Shown here piece by piece: positions 15,113 to 23,024 of a DNA stretch of 39,463 nucleotides. The first letter of the stretch is position 1; every line of letters starts with the position of its first letter. A model generated the notes under the pieces. The model was not told where the DNA came from. It searched no databases and worked only from the letters and a program-made list of their open reading frames with translations. This DNA comes from BB31 sp964582525 (GTDB lineage: Bacteria > Pseudomonadota > Gammaproteobacteria > Beggiatoales > Beggiatoaceae): NCBI GenBank assembly GCA_964582525.1, contig CAZOSP010000018.1, forward strand, positions 1-39,463, read 5' to 3'. The translations under genes were made by a program, and so were the position numbers.

Positions 15113-17335
15113 ATGAGCAACCAAGAACAACTGTCAGAAGAACTTCAGCAAATTATTAAGGATGCGTATGACAACGCACCATTGCCCAGTTCAATAGAGG
15201 AACGCCTTAACCAGCTTTGTGAGCGCGTGGCAATGATCCAACAAGAACGGCTGGACCTAGAAATTTCTCTGGAAACCATGACTGAACATGCAGATTCCTT
15301 TGAACAACAACTGGTTGATGCACGCGATAATTTGGAGCGTCAAGTTCAAGAGCGTACCCAAGAACTGGCAGAAAAAAATCATTTACTCGAAGAAGAAAAA
15401 GCCTCTCAGCGTAATCACTTAAGTTTTTTACGTGCGCTTCTCGACAGCATTTCTAGCCCGATCTTTTATAAAAATCTCGACGGCATTTATTTAGGTTGCA
15501 ATAACGCTTTTGAAGACATGCTAGGACTGAGCGAAGAACAAATTGTACAGCGCAAAGTCAATGATCTATTTGTACATCATATTGCCGATAAAGATGCCGC
15601 CAGCGATGAAGCCTTAAAGCTGAATCAAGCAGCGCAAAGCTACGAAGCCTTTATACGCTACACAGATAGTAGTTTTCACGATTTTATTGTGAACAAAACC
15701 GTATTCCATAATGCTGAGGGGAAAATGGCGGGCGTGGTCGGCATTATGGTCGATATTACCGAGCGCAAACATGCTGAAGAAGCGTTGCTGAGAGCAAAAG
15801 AAGCTGCCGAACAAGCCAATCATGTTAAAAGTGCTTTTTTAGCGAATATGAGCCATGAATTGCGCACACCGCTCAATGCCATTATTGGTTACAGTGAAAT
15901 GCTCAGTGAAGACATGGAAGACCTTGGCTGCGGTGAACTCACTGAAGATTTGCAAAAAATCCATGGAGCCGGCAAGCATCTGTTAGGGCTTATCAACGAC
16001 GTGCTAGATATTTCTAAAATTGAAGCGGGCAAAATGGATGTATTTGCTGAAACCTTCGTATTAAATACCCTAATTCAAGAAGTGATTGCCACCATCAATC
16101 CTTTAGTAACAAAGAAAAACAACACGCTTGTATTGAAAAATGCGGATGGAGAGATTGGTAATTTACACGCAGACGTCACTAAAGTACGACAGATTTTATT
16201 TAATCTACTCAGCAATGCCGCCAAATTTACAGAAAATGGCACCATTACCTTGTTGATACAACGTGAAACAATAGAAAACATTGAATGCGTTGCCTTTAAC
16301 GTCATTGATGAAGGGATTGGCATGAGTCAGGAACAAATTGATAAATTGTTCCAACCCTTTACTCAAGCAGATAATTCTACCACAAGAAAATACGGTGGCA
16401 CGGGTTTAGGGCTAACCATTACCAAACGCTTTGCCGAAATGATGGGGGGTACGGTTGCAGTGACAAGTAAAGAAGGTCAAGGCAGCACCTTTAGCGTCAT
16501 ACTCCCCGCTTATATTGATGACACACAAAAACAAGAAAACCCGATGCCGCCCGAAGTCACTTCACATCCTGAGATGAAAAAAGGCTCGCATGTATTAGTG
16601 ATTGATGATGATCCCATTATTCGAGAATTACTACAAAACTACGTCAGCAAATTAGGCTATCAAGTCAGTGTTGCTAGTGGTGGCGACGAAGGTTTACACA
16701 TAGCGCAACAACTCAAACCCGATGCCATTACCTTAGATATAATGATGCCCGGCATGGATGGTTGGATGGTTTTATCCGCTTTGAAAAATAATCCCGAACT
16801 GTCCGACATTCCAGTTATTATTCTGTCTATGGTAGAAGAGCGTAATTTAGGTTTTTCTTTAGGTGCGTCTGATTATCTCAATAAACCGGTTGATCGAGAA
16901 CGCTTATATCGCACATTAGGCAAATACCTTGAGAGCGGCAACAGCAATCAATGGATCATGCTAGTAGAAGATGATGAAGTGACACGTTCTTTACTGGCTT
17001 CTTTATTACAAAAAGCCGGTTGGCAAGTACAAAGTGCAGAAAATGGCAAAGTAGCCTTAGAACATCTGAATGTCATAAAACCCGATCTTATTTTAACTGA
17101 TCTTATGATGCCCGAAATGGACGGTTTTACACTGATTGCCCAGATCAAGGCGCGTCGAGAGTGGCAACATATTCCAGTTGTGGTACTCACTGCCAAAGAA
17201 ATCAGCCTTGAAGATCGAGAAAAACTCAACCAACACGTCGTGCAAATTTTCCAAAAAAGTACTTACAGCCAAGAAGACTTGCTGAATGAACTACGCGGCT
17301 GTTTAGAAACAGCAATTCAGACAGATAATAGTTAA
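15113..17335 (+). CDS. Hybrid histidine kinase: coiled coil - PAS - HisKA - HATPase - REC - REC
   Basis: A cytoplasmic sensor kinase of 740 residues with no membrane segment. A coiled coil (about 30-105) contains the motif SLETMTEHADSFEQQL. PAS is at about 106-220, ending DITERKHAEEALL. HisKA has the phospho-acceptor His248 in NMSHELRTPLNAIIGY. HATPase has an N box (NLLSNAAKFTENG), a G1 box (DEGIGMS) and a G2 box (GGTGLGLTI). Two receiver domains follow, with predicted phospho-Asp542 (TLDIMMPGMDG) and Asp663 (LTDLMMPEMDG), each with an upstream acidic pocket (DDD, EDD). No Hpt or output domain is present, so phosphate must pass to a separate protein. I chose ATG 15113 over an in-frame TTG two codons earlier. 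It heads a four-gene same-strand cluster. Confidence 0.93.
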   Translation: MSNQEQLSEELQQIIKDAYDNAPLPSSIEERLNQLCERVAMIQQERLDLEISLETMTEHADSFEQQLVDARDNLERQVQERTQELAEKNHLLEEEKASQRNHLSFLRALLDSISSPIFYKNLDGIYLGCNNAFEDMLGLSEEQIVQRKVNDLFVHHIADKDAASDEALKLNQAAQSYEAFIRYTDSSFHDFIVNKTVFHNAEGKMAGVVGIMVDITERKHAEEALLRAKEAAEQANHVKSAFLANMSHELRTPLNAIIGYSEMLSEDMEDLGCGELTEDLQKIHGAGKHLLGLINDVLDISKIEAGKMDVFAETFVLNTLIQEVIATINPLVTKKNNTLVLKNADGEIGNLHADVTKVRQILFNLLSNAAKFTENGTITLLIQRETIENIECVAFNVIDEGIGMSQEQIDKLFQPFTQADNSTTRKYGGTGLGLTITKRFAEMMGGTVAVTSKEGQGSTFSVILPAYIDDTQKQENPMPPEVTSHPEMKKGSHVLVIDDDPIIRELLQNYVSKLGYQVSVASGGDEGLHIAQQLKPDAITLDIMMPGMDGWMVLSALKNNPELSDIPVIILSMVEERNLGFSLGASDYLNKPVDRERLYRTLGKYLESGNSNQWIMLVEDDEVTRSLLASLLQKAGWQVQSAENGKVALEHLNVIKPDLILTDLMMPEMDGFTLIAQIKARREWQHIPVVVLTAKEISLEDREKLNQHVVQIFQKSTYSQEDLLNELRGCLETAIQTDNS

Positions 17336-17360
17336 AAACCGCTCTTAAACCTGATTAGCG

Positions 17361-17470
17361 TCTCTTGCGTTGTATTTTTAAAAAACGCAAACCGGTTAAA
17401 AATACCTGCAAGAGATTAAGGCTAGGCTTGCACCTATTATTAATCTCTTCTTCATTTGACTTTAAGAGAG
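17361..17470 (+). promoter_or_regulatory. Candidate riboregulatory leader with four alternative pairing segments
   Basis: Segment 1 (17361-17381: TCTCTTGC, then GTATTTTTAA) pairs with segment 2 (17396-17415: TTAAAAATAC, then GCAAGAGA), giving 18 bp with a small internal loop. Segment 2 extended (AAGAGATTAA, 17410-17419) pairs perfectly over 10 bp with segment 3 (TTAATCTCTT, 17440-17449). Segment 3 (TCTCTT, 17444-17449) can pair with segment 4 (AAGAGA, 17464-17469), the likely RBS of the gene at 17480. So 1:2 would leave segment 3 free to mask the RBS, and 2:3 would expose it. The pairings are seen in the sequence; the switch is inference. Confidence 0.5.
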
Positions 17471-17479
17471 TATATGTTT

Positions 17480-18088
17480 ATGTCAGATAAAGCCGTGTCA
17501 GTAGAAATCTTAGGTAATTATCAGGAACAACTGTCAGAAGCGGGTGAATACTTAAATATTGGTTTCGCACCGAGCAATGTCCCGTTAAAAAAACGATGGG
17601 AAAATAATGGGTTATCGGCTGATTTTATTGCAGAATACTTTCGTACTTTTTATGTAGGTAAACAAAGCGTGCTGGCACACAAATGCGATGAAATTGAAAT
17701 TGAAAATTTGCGCGATACGGTCAAATATATTGCTAATGAATTACTGGAAAACGCCATGAAGTTTCAAGATAATTCAGTACCTTATACTGCCCGTATTTTT
17801 CTGTCTTTATATGAAGACAAAATTATTTTTTGTGTGACCAATGGCGTTGAACCTCAGCAGGCTGAAAAATTTAAGCAACATGTACGCAATTTATTACACA
17901 ATGATCCCCAAGAACTTTATATGCAAGTCATGCGCAACAGTGCGCGTGAAGAAAACCAATCTCATTCGGGTTTAGGTTTGTTGAGCATGATATGCGATTA
18001 TGGCGTGAAACTCGGTTGGAAATTTGAAAACTATCCCGCTCAACAGCAACTAACTATCGTTAGAACAATGGTGACGCTTTTAACTTGA
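17480..18088 (+). CDS. SiaB / slr1658-like GHKL-fold regulator (DUF6272-like)
   Basis: A 202-residue cytosolic protein with a GHKL ATP-binding layout: the N box ANELLENAMKFQ and a G2-like loop HSGLGLLSMICDYG near the C-terminus. There is no HisKA domain, so it is not a classical sensor kinase. This resembles the slr1658/SiaB group, whose SiaB member phosphorylates a small partner protein, and anti-sigma-factor kinases of the RsbW type. The STAS-like gene 72 bp downstream is the expected partner. Several in-frame starts exist; 17480 is chosen because GAGAG sits 9 nt upstream. It is preceded by a structured leader. Family assignment is from pattern memory, not a search. Confidence 0.7.
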   Translation: MSDKAVSVEILGNYQEQLSEAGEYLNIGFAPSNVPLKKRWENNGLSADFIAEYFRTFYVGKQSVLAHKCDEIEIENLRDTVKYIANELLENAMKFQDNSVPYTARIFLSLYEDKIIFCVTNGVEPQQAEKFKQHVRNLLHNDPQELYMQVMRNSAREENQSHSGLGLLSMICDYGVKLGWKFENYPAQQQLTIVRTMVTLLT

Positions 18089-18104
18089 ATAGTCATTACT
18101 ATTC
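18087..18104 (+). terminator. Short hairpin after the SiaB-like gene
   Basis: GAATAGT (18087-18093) and ACTATTC (18098-18104) form a perfect 7-bp stem with loop CATT, overlapping the stop codon and followed by AGTCTTTC. It is AT-rich with a poor U tract, so it is probably a stability element or weak terminator within the cluster. Confidence 0.35.
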
Positions 18105-18160
18105 AGTCTTTCTATGCCAAAACCTGTCTGCTTTAAGGGCATAATATAGAGGATTTTTTA

Positions 18161-18520
18161 ATGATTGAAATTAATGCTGAAAAATATCAGGTTAGCTATA
18201 CAGCAGAAACAGCCGTTGTGACATTCACAGGTTCTTTATTGCTGAATGGCGCGAGTGCTTATGAAAGCATTTTACAACTGCTAAAAGATGCTGCTTGCAA
18301 GCAAGACTCTAAGCAACTTATTATTGATATTCGTGAGTTGAAGTTTCTCAATAGTTCCGGCATCAATATGATGACCAAATTTATCATGTATATTGCTGAT
18401 AGCGATACTGTGCAGTTAGGAATAAAAGTGTGTGCCTACAAAAAAATTGCTTGGCAGGCTCGCCTAGCGATTAATTTGCAGCGATTAATGCCCGCGTTGC
18501 AAGCTGAGTTAGTTGAATAG
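18161..18520 (+). CDS. STAS-like (slr1659-type) small regulator
   Basis: 119 residues. The segment LIIDIRELKFLNSSGINMMTKFIMYI matches the STAS/anti-anti-sigma core strand-loop-helix, with Ser65-Ser66 at the position that is phosphorylated in SpoIIAA-type proteins. The N-terminal part (YQVSYTAETAVVTFTGSLLLNG) matches the first STAS strands. RBS GAGG lies 7 nt upstream of ATG. A phosphorylatable STAS protein next to a kinase-like GHKL protein suggests a partner-switching pair (inference). No sigma factor or phosphatase is encoded in the window, so the final output is unknown. Confidence 0.72.
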   Translation: MIEINAEKYQVSYTAETAVVTFTGSLLLNGASAYESILQLLKDAACKQDSKQLIIDIRELKFLNSSGINMMTKFIMYIADSDTVQLGIKVCAYKKIAWQARLAINLQRLMPALQAELVE

Positions 18521-18547
18521 TGCTGACGGATACGGGAAACAATAACC

Positions 18548-19783
18548 ATGAATAGAGACAATAGCAGCCATTTAATTGAAGACCTGACAACTTTGCACGA
18601 TCAATTAAGTCGTTTGCAAAAAGATAAACAGCAACTATCAACTTCTTTAGAGATCATTACTGAACATGCAGATTTATTTGAGAATCAACTATTTGAGGCA
18701 CAAGCACAATTAGAGCAACAGGTGAGCCAAAATAGTGCGCAAATACAAGTTACCCAAGAGCAACTTGATAGAGAGAGAAAAGCCAAACAACAACTATTAC
18801 AAGAACTCAACAATCTCAAGCAGCAATTAATCGTTCTCGAAAAAGAAAAGAAGCACTTAGAAATTTCTTTAGAAACCATCACTGAACATGCTGATTTATT
18901 TGAAACACAATTATTAGAAACACAAAACAGTTTAGAGGAAAAAGTTACAAGAAGAACGCAAGAAATTGAAGAACGTAATTTGCAACTTAAAGAGGAAATT
19001 CGCCAGCGCTTACGCATTGAAGCAGAATTGCGAGAAAGCAAAGAATCGGCTGAACATGCTAGAGCCATTGCGGAGTCTTCTAATCGTGCTAAAAGTAGTT
19101 TTTTAGCCAATATGAATCACGAATTACGCACACCTTTGAATGCTATTTTAGGCTATAGTGAAATTCTTGAATACGAGGCGGTTGATGCAGGTTATGATAA
19201 AATTCTGCCGGAAATTAATAATATTAGAATTGCCGGACGACATTTATTGGGGCTGATTAGTGATGTGTTAGATATTACTAAAATTGAAGCGGAGAAACTT
19301 GAATTACATTTAGAGCATTTTGATATTAGGCAACTGATTGACAATGTGGCACTCATTATTCGTCCTTCTTTGCGTGATAATCAACTGTATATAGAATGCC
19401 CGGATGATATGGGTTGTATGATTGCTGATAGTGTTCGTACTCAGCAAATTTTGCAAAACTTGCTGAGTAATGCAGCTAAATTTACGCATAATGGACACAT
19501 TACTTTAAGTGTAGAAAAAGATGAATTTCAAATGATTATTTTTAAGATAATGGATACCGGCATTGGTATTCCTAAAGAAAAACTCGCGGGTATTTTTGAT
19601 GCGTTTTCTCAAGTCGATGATTCTTATACGCGCCGCTATGGTGGCACGGGCATTGGTTTGACCATTTGTCGTCGCCTGTGTCGCTTGATGGGCGGGGACA
19701 TCATTGTCAGCAGCACCCTAGATGTCGGCAGTACCTTTACCGTGCTGTTACCGGAAGATTGCTCGACGTGTAACCTGTCCTAG
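18548..19783 (+). CDS. Cytoplasmic histidine kinase with duplicated coiled-coil motif
   Basis: 411 residues. 1-165 is almost entirely coiled coil and contains two copies of a motif also present in the upstream kinase: SLEIITEHADLFENQL (33-48) and SLETITEHADLFETQL (107-122). HisKA has phospho-acceptor His191 (NMNHELRTPLNAILGY). HATPase has an N box NLLSNAAKFTHNG, a G1 box DTGIGI, an F box FDAFSQ and a G2 box GGTGIGLTI. There is no membrane segment, PAS or receiver domain, so the sensory input probably comes through the coiled coil. It could feed the receiver domains of the kinase at 15113. The gap after the STAS gene is 27 bp and its RBS is weak (GGGAA, long spacing). Confidence 0.9.
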   Translation: MNRDNSSHLIEDLTTLHDQLSRLQKDKQQLSTSLEIITEHADLFENQLFEAQAQLEQQVSQNSAQIQVTQEQLDRERKAKQQLLQELNNLKQQLIVLEKEKKHLEISLETITEHADLFETQLLETQNSLEEKVTRRTQEIEERNLQLKEEIRQRLRIEAELRESKESAEHARAIAESSNRAKSSFLANMNHELRTPLNAILGYSEILEYEAVDAGYDKILPEINNIRIAGRHLLGLISDVLDITKIEAEKLELHLEHFDIRQLIDNVALIIRPSLRDNQLYIECPDDMGCMIADSVRTQQILQNLLSNAAKFTHNGHITLSVEKDEFQMIIFKIMDTGIGIPKEKLAGIFDAFSQVDDSYTRRYGGTGIGLTICRRLCRLMGGDIIVSSTLDVGSTFTVLLPEDCSTCNLS

Positions 19784-19804
19784 CCGCTACAGAGTGGCTT
19801 TTTT
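19782..19804 (+). terminator. Intrinsic terminator closing the signalling cluster
   Basis: AGCCGCT (19782-19788), loop ACAG, and AGTGGCT (19793-19799) form a 7-bp stem with one G-U pair, followed by six Ts. It overlaps the stop codon of the kinase and precedes the DUF4381 gene by 30 bp. Confidence 0.75.
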
Positions 19805-19833
19805 GCGTTCCCTAAGCTGTTGAGAAGAAAAGT

Positions 19834-20379
19834 ATGCCCCCCCTATATTTTGATGACTTACGTGATATTCATGGGCTTGATAACATCTCTTGGTTGCCCC
19901 CTGCGCTGGGCTATTGGCTGATTTTACTCAGTATTATCGGGTTGGCTTGGCTTATTCGTGCTTGGTTGCGACGCGGCGACTGGCGCGTCGCTGCTCGGCA
20001 AGAATTGGCGCACTTAAAACATCAACGCCATCGTTTAACCCCTAAAGAATTGGCAACCGCATTTTCCGAATTGTTGCGGCGTGTGGCGATGGCGCGTTAT
20101 GGGCGCGAAGCTTGTGCGGGTTTGCATGGACAAGAGTGGCTGGCGTGGTTGGAAGCCCATGATCCCAAAGCCTTTCCTTGGACGGATGCGGGAAAAATAC
20201 TGCTCAACTTACCTTATGCACCGCCCGATGCAGCGGGCGACGCACAACAGATGCCGACGCTGTTTCGCGCTTTGCAGCGTTGGATGGATGAAGATTTGCC
20301 ACAAACACAAGCGCGCAAAACGCAAGTGCGCCGTTGGCTGCGGGCTAAAGCAGGCGGCTTGGCACGTCTTAAAGGATAA
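19834..20379 (+). CDS. DUF4381 domain membrane protein
   Basis: 181 residues with one transmembrane segment at about 23-41 (PALGYWLILLSIIGLAWLI), then a basic cytosolic region of helices including PKELATAFSELLRRVAMARYGR and GQEWLAWLE, characteristic of DUF4381. Such genes usually sit in MoxR ATPase - DUF58 - DUF4381 - VWA(BatA) - BatB - BatD operons. Here only the VWA gene follows, two bases downstream. Function is unknown; it is probably a scaffold for the VWA protein at the inner membrane. Confidence 0.8.
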   Translation: MPPLYFDDLRDIHGLDNISWLPPALGYWLILLSIIGLAWLIRAWLRRGDWRVAARQELAHLKHQRHRLTPKELATAFSELLRRVAMARYGREACAGLHGQEWLAWLEAHDPKAFPWTDAGKILLNLPYAPPDAAGDAQQMPTLFRALQRWMDEDLPQTQARKTQVRRWLRAKAGGLARLKG

Positions 20380-20381
20380 TT

Positions 20382-21404
20382 ATGTTTAGTTTCAACCTGC
20401 CTTATTTTGTCCTTTTATTGCCTCTGCCATTGTTTGTTTGGTGGTTTTTGCCAGTGGCAGCAGACAGTGCCGCGCCCTTAGACGAAGACAGCCAAACCGC
20501 GCTGCTGCATCCCGCTTTGCAACGCTTAGAAAAAGCCTTTAGCGGGCAGTACGTGAGTCCGGCTTCAGGGCATTGGATTTCGCTCAGTATATTGATTTTA
20601 TTATGGATTTCTTTGGTGTTGACGCTGATGCAGCCGCAATGGTTGCGCCCGCACACGGAAGTCAAAACCCGTGGCTATGATTTAATGCTGGCAGTGGATT
20701 TATCACGTTCTATGTTGGCGTTGGATTTCACTGTGCAGGGGCAGCGAGTCAATCGTTTGCAAGTGGTAAAAGGCGTGGTCGGGCGTTTTATCAGCCAGCG
20801 TCAGGGCGACCGTATTGGCTTGATTGTGTTTGGTGACAACGCCTATTTGCAAGCACCCTTGACACTCGATAGCGAAGTCGTGCGCAAAATGCTTGACAAT
20901 GCCGAGCCGCGCATTGCTGGCGACGGTACGGCTATCGGCGATGCAATTGGTTTGGCGGTGAAAAAACTGCGTGAGCGACCTGCCAGTTCGCGTATTTTGA
21001 TTTTACTCACGGATGGCGAAAACACCGCTGGCAGCCTGCCGCCCGAACAAGCGGCTTTGTTGGCTGCGCAATATCAGATTCGTATTTACGCGATTGGCGT
21101 GGGTAGTCATGGTGAAGTGCCGTTTCCTGATGAGGCGGGGCGCATTACTATGGAAGAGATGAATATTGATGATCAGTTGTTGCAAAAAATCGCTGAACAA
21201 AGCGGCGGGGCGTATTTTCGTGCCACTGACACGCAAGCTTTGGAGCGCATTTATAGTGACATCAATCAGTTGGAAAAAACCGAGTCGGAAAGTCGTACGG
21301 TGCTAGTTGCCGAACCTTTGTTTCGCATTCCGCTAGGACTGGCGTTGTTTATGTTATTGGCGTTGGCTTGGCTGGCTAATCGGCGCGGCTATCTCAGTCT
21401 CTAG
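20382..21404 (+). CDS. BatA-like von Willebrand factor A domain membrane protein
   Basis: 340 residues: TM segments at about 4-26 and 66-84, a VWA domain at about 98-300, and a C-terminal TM at about 311-333. The metal-ion-dependent adhesion site is intact: D106-L-S108-R-S110, Thr183 and D211 in LTDGEN. The topology (two N-terminal helices, large soluble VWA, last helix) is that of BatA/Aerotolerance proteins, which work with MoxR AAA+ ATPases. It starts two bases after the DUF4381 stop, so the two are cotranscribed. The usual moxR, DUF58, batB and batD genes are absent from the neighbourhood. Confidence 0.86.
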   Translation: MFSFNLPYFVLLLPLPLFVWWFLPVAADSAAPLDEDSQTALLHPALQRLEKAFSGQYVSPASGHWISLSILILLWISLVLTLMQPQWLRPHTEVKTRGYDLMLAVDLSRSMLALDFTVQGQRVNRLQVVKGVVGRFISQRQGDRIGLIVFGDNAYLQAPLTLDSEVVRKMLDNAEPRIAGDGTAIGDAIGLAVKKLRERPASSRILILLTDGENTAGSLPPEQAALLAAQYQIRIYAIGVGSHGEVPFPDEAGRITMEEMNIDDQLLQKIAEQSGGAYFRATDTQALERIYSDINQLEKTESESRTVLVAEPLFRIPLGLALFMLLALAWLANRRGYLSL

Positions 21405-21430
21405 GAGGCTGTCTGAGAATATAGAAGCTA

Positions 21431-21471
21431 CGGCAAAAGCCTGGATTTTGGACATCTTTGCCGCTTTTTTT
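21431..21471. terminator. Intrinsic terminator between the VWA gene and folD
   Basis: CGGCAAA (21431-21437) pairs with TTTGCCG (21457-21463) and is followed by C and seven Ts on the + strand. The stretch begins next to a GGAGGCTGTCT sequence (21404-21414) shared with the MITE-like family, so the terminator may come from a repeat. Confidence 0.65.
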
Positions 21472-21495
21472 GTTGAATACAGTACTTTTGAGAGG

Positions 21496-22353
21496 TTACG
21501 ACGCATCCGCATAAGCGGCTGCTTGCAAAGTATTTTCTAGCAGTGTCGCTACCGTCATAGGTCCTACGCCGCCAGGCACTGGCGTAATCCACGCGGCTAT
21601 TTCTCGCGCTTCGGCAAAATTTACATCCCCCACCAGTTTGCCCGACTCCAAGCGATTAATGCCGACATCAATCACCATCGCGCCGGCTTTAATCCAGTCA
21701 CCCGGTACAAATTCAGGATGACCAACTGCGGCGACCAGCACATCGGCATTACGCGCTTTTTCGGCTAAATTTTTAGTGCGTGAATGACAAACGGTAATGG
21801 TGCAACGCGCCATCAGCAGCTCTAACGCCATAGGGCGACCGACAATGTTTGATTGTCCAATAATCACCGCGTCTAAGCCGTTCAAATCCTGTCCTGTTTT
21901 ACTCAACAAGGTCATCACGCCTTTGGGCGTACAAGGGCGCAGCAGCGGCATCCGCAAGGTTAAACGACCCATATTGTAGGGATGAAAACCATCCACATCT
22001 TTGTGCGGCGCAATACGCTCAATAACGGTTTTTTCGTTAATCTGTTCGGGCAATGGCAACTGCACTAAAATACCATGAATTTCAGGGTCTTGGTTCAGCG
22101 CATCAAGCAGCTTAAGCAATCCCGCTTGAGAGGTGTCAGCGGGTAAATCATAAGCTTTGGATAAAATTCCAGCCGCTTCGCAAGATTGGCGTTTATTGCG
22201 TACATAGACGTGAGAGGCGGGATTTTCGCCGACCAAAACAACGGCAAGTCCTGGGCGCGATAAACCTTGTGCTAGCCGTGCATCGACTTGTTGTTTAACG
22301 TCAGCTTTGAGTTCTGCGGCAATGGCTTTGCCATCAAGGTATTGTGCGGTCAT
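21496..22353 (-). CDS. folD: Bifunctional methylenetetrahydrofolate dehydrogenase / methenyltetrahydrofolate cyclohydrolase
   Basis: It interconverts 5,10-methylene-, 5,10-methenyl- and 10-formyl-tetrahydrofolate in one-carbon metabolism. 285 residues, the family size. Catalytic Lys54 lies in YVRNKRQSCEAAGI. Other signatures are GILVQLPLPEQI, KDVDGFHPYNMGRL, the NADP-binding GQSNIVGRPMALELL, and the C-terminal PVPGGVGPMTVATLL. RBS AAGGAA precedes the ATG by about 7 bases. It appears monocistronic and convergent with the VWA gene. Confidence 0.97.
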   Translation of the reverse strand: MTAQYLDGKAIAAELKADVKQQVDARLAQGLSRPGLAVVLVGENPASHVYVRNKRQSCEAAGILSKAYDLPADTSQAGLLKLLDALNQDPEIHGILVQLPLPEQINEKTVIERIAPHKDVDGFHPYNMGRLTLRMPLLRPCTPKGVMTLLSKTGQDLNGLDAVIIGQSNIVGRPMALELLMARCTITVCHSRTKNLAEKARNADVLVAAVGHPEFVPGDWIKAGAMVIDVGINRLESGKLVGDVNFAEAREIAAWITPVPGGVGPMTVATLLENTLQAAAYADAS

Positions 22354-22460
22354 TTATGGGTTCCTTAACAAAAGTGGGCGCGCTATCTACTGCGCTGATG
22401 CTGGAGCGGCTGACCGCCGAGTCAGCGGGAGGCAGGTGTCAGTCCATTTTGACAGACAAA

Positions 22461-22476
22461 TGCGTTAAAAAACGCA
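22461..22476 (-). terminator. Small hairpin downstream of the aspartic protease gene
   Basis: On the minus strand TGCGTT-TTTT-AACGCA forms a 6-bp stem with a 4-nt loop, followed by TTTGTCTGTC. It lies 8 bases after the stop of the gene at 22484. The stem is short and the T tract is only three bases, so support is modest. Confidence 0.4.
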
Positions 22477-22483
22477 AGCCGGC

Positions 22484-22996
22484 TTAGTGTTGGCGTAAAA
22501 TCAATTCATCACCGCGTTGTGTAAATTCTAAATGCTTTAAGAAACTCATGCCTAACAATATTTCTTCTTCATCCATATACGGATTAATGTGTCCTCTAAC
22601 GCGCTGCAATTCAATATTACCCAACTCTACACTTTGTAGATTGCTTGCGTAAGTGGTAATAGTTCCATTTGCAGTGCTAACGATTTGCTCTCGCCCTTTG
22701 CGTAAACCTATTTCTCGCGCTACTTTTTCTGGTACAGAGACGCTGGTCGCGCCAGTGTCGAGCAAAAATACCACCGGATGTCCATTAATTTTACCCGAAG
22801 CGACATAATGCCCGTAAGTATTGCGTTTTAGGTAAACTTCTTTAACGCCTTGAGCCGTTTGTTGCGTTACTGGAGAACGGTTAGGATTGCTTTTTTCTTC
22901 TAACACATTGCCAAAGAACAGGGTCAGCAAGCCGAGTATCAATACCCAACTTACTGCCAGCATTCCTTTACCGATAGAATTAGAGTTTGAAGGCAT
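22484..22996 (-). CDS. Membrane-anchored retropepsin-like aspartic protease (TIGR02281 family, clan AA)
   Basis: 170 residues: one N-terminal membrane segment (about 12-30), then a single aspartyl protease lobe. The active-site motif is LLDTGATSVSVPEKVA, with Asp80 in DTGA. The second signature is ILLGMSFLKHLEF, the hydrophobic-hydrophobic-Gly flap-closing element. With one DTG it must dimerise, like retroviral proteases. The anchor suggests a periplasmic catalytic domain. Substrates in bacteria are unknown. The RBS is poor. It is separated from gltD by 28 bp on the same strand, so it may be cotranscribed downstream of gltD. Confidence 0.87.
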   Translation of the reverse strand: MPSNSNSIGKGMLAVSWVLILGLLTLFFGNVLEEKSNPNRSPVTQQTAQGVKEVYLKRNTYGHYVASGKINGHPVVFLLDTGATSVSVPEKVAREIGLRKGREQIVSTANGTITTYASNLQSVELGNIELQRVRGHINPYMDEEEILLGMSFLKHLEFTQRGDELILRQH

Positions 22997-23024
22997 GAAT
23001 AAGCACTTTTCTAAAAAGAAAAAA

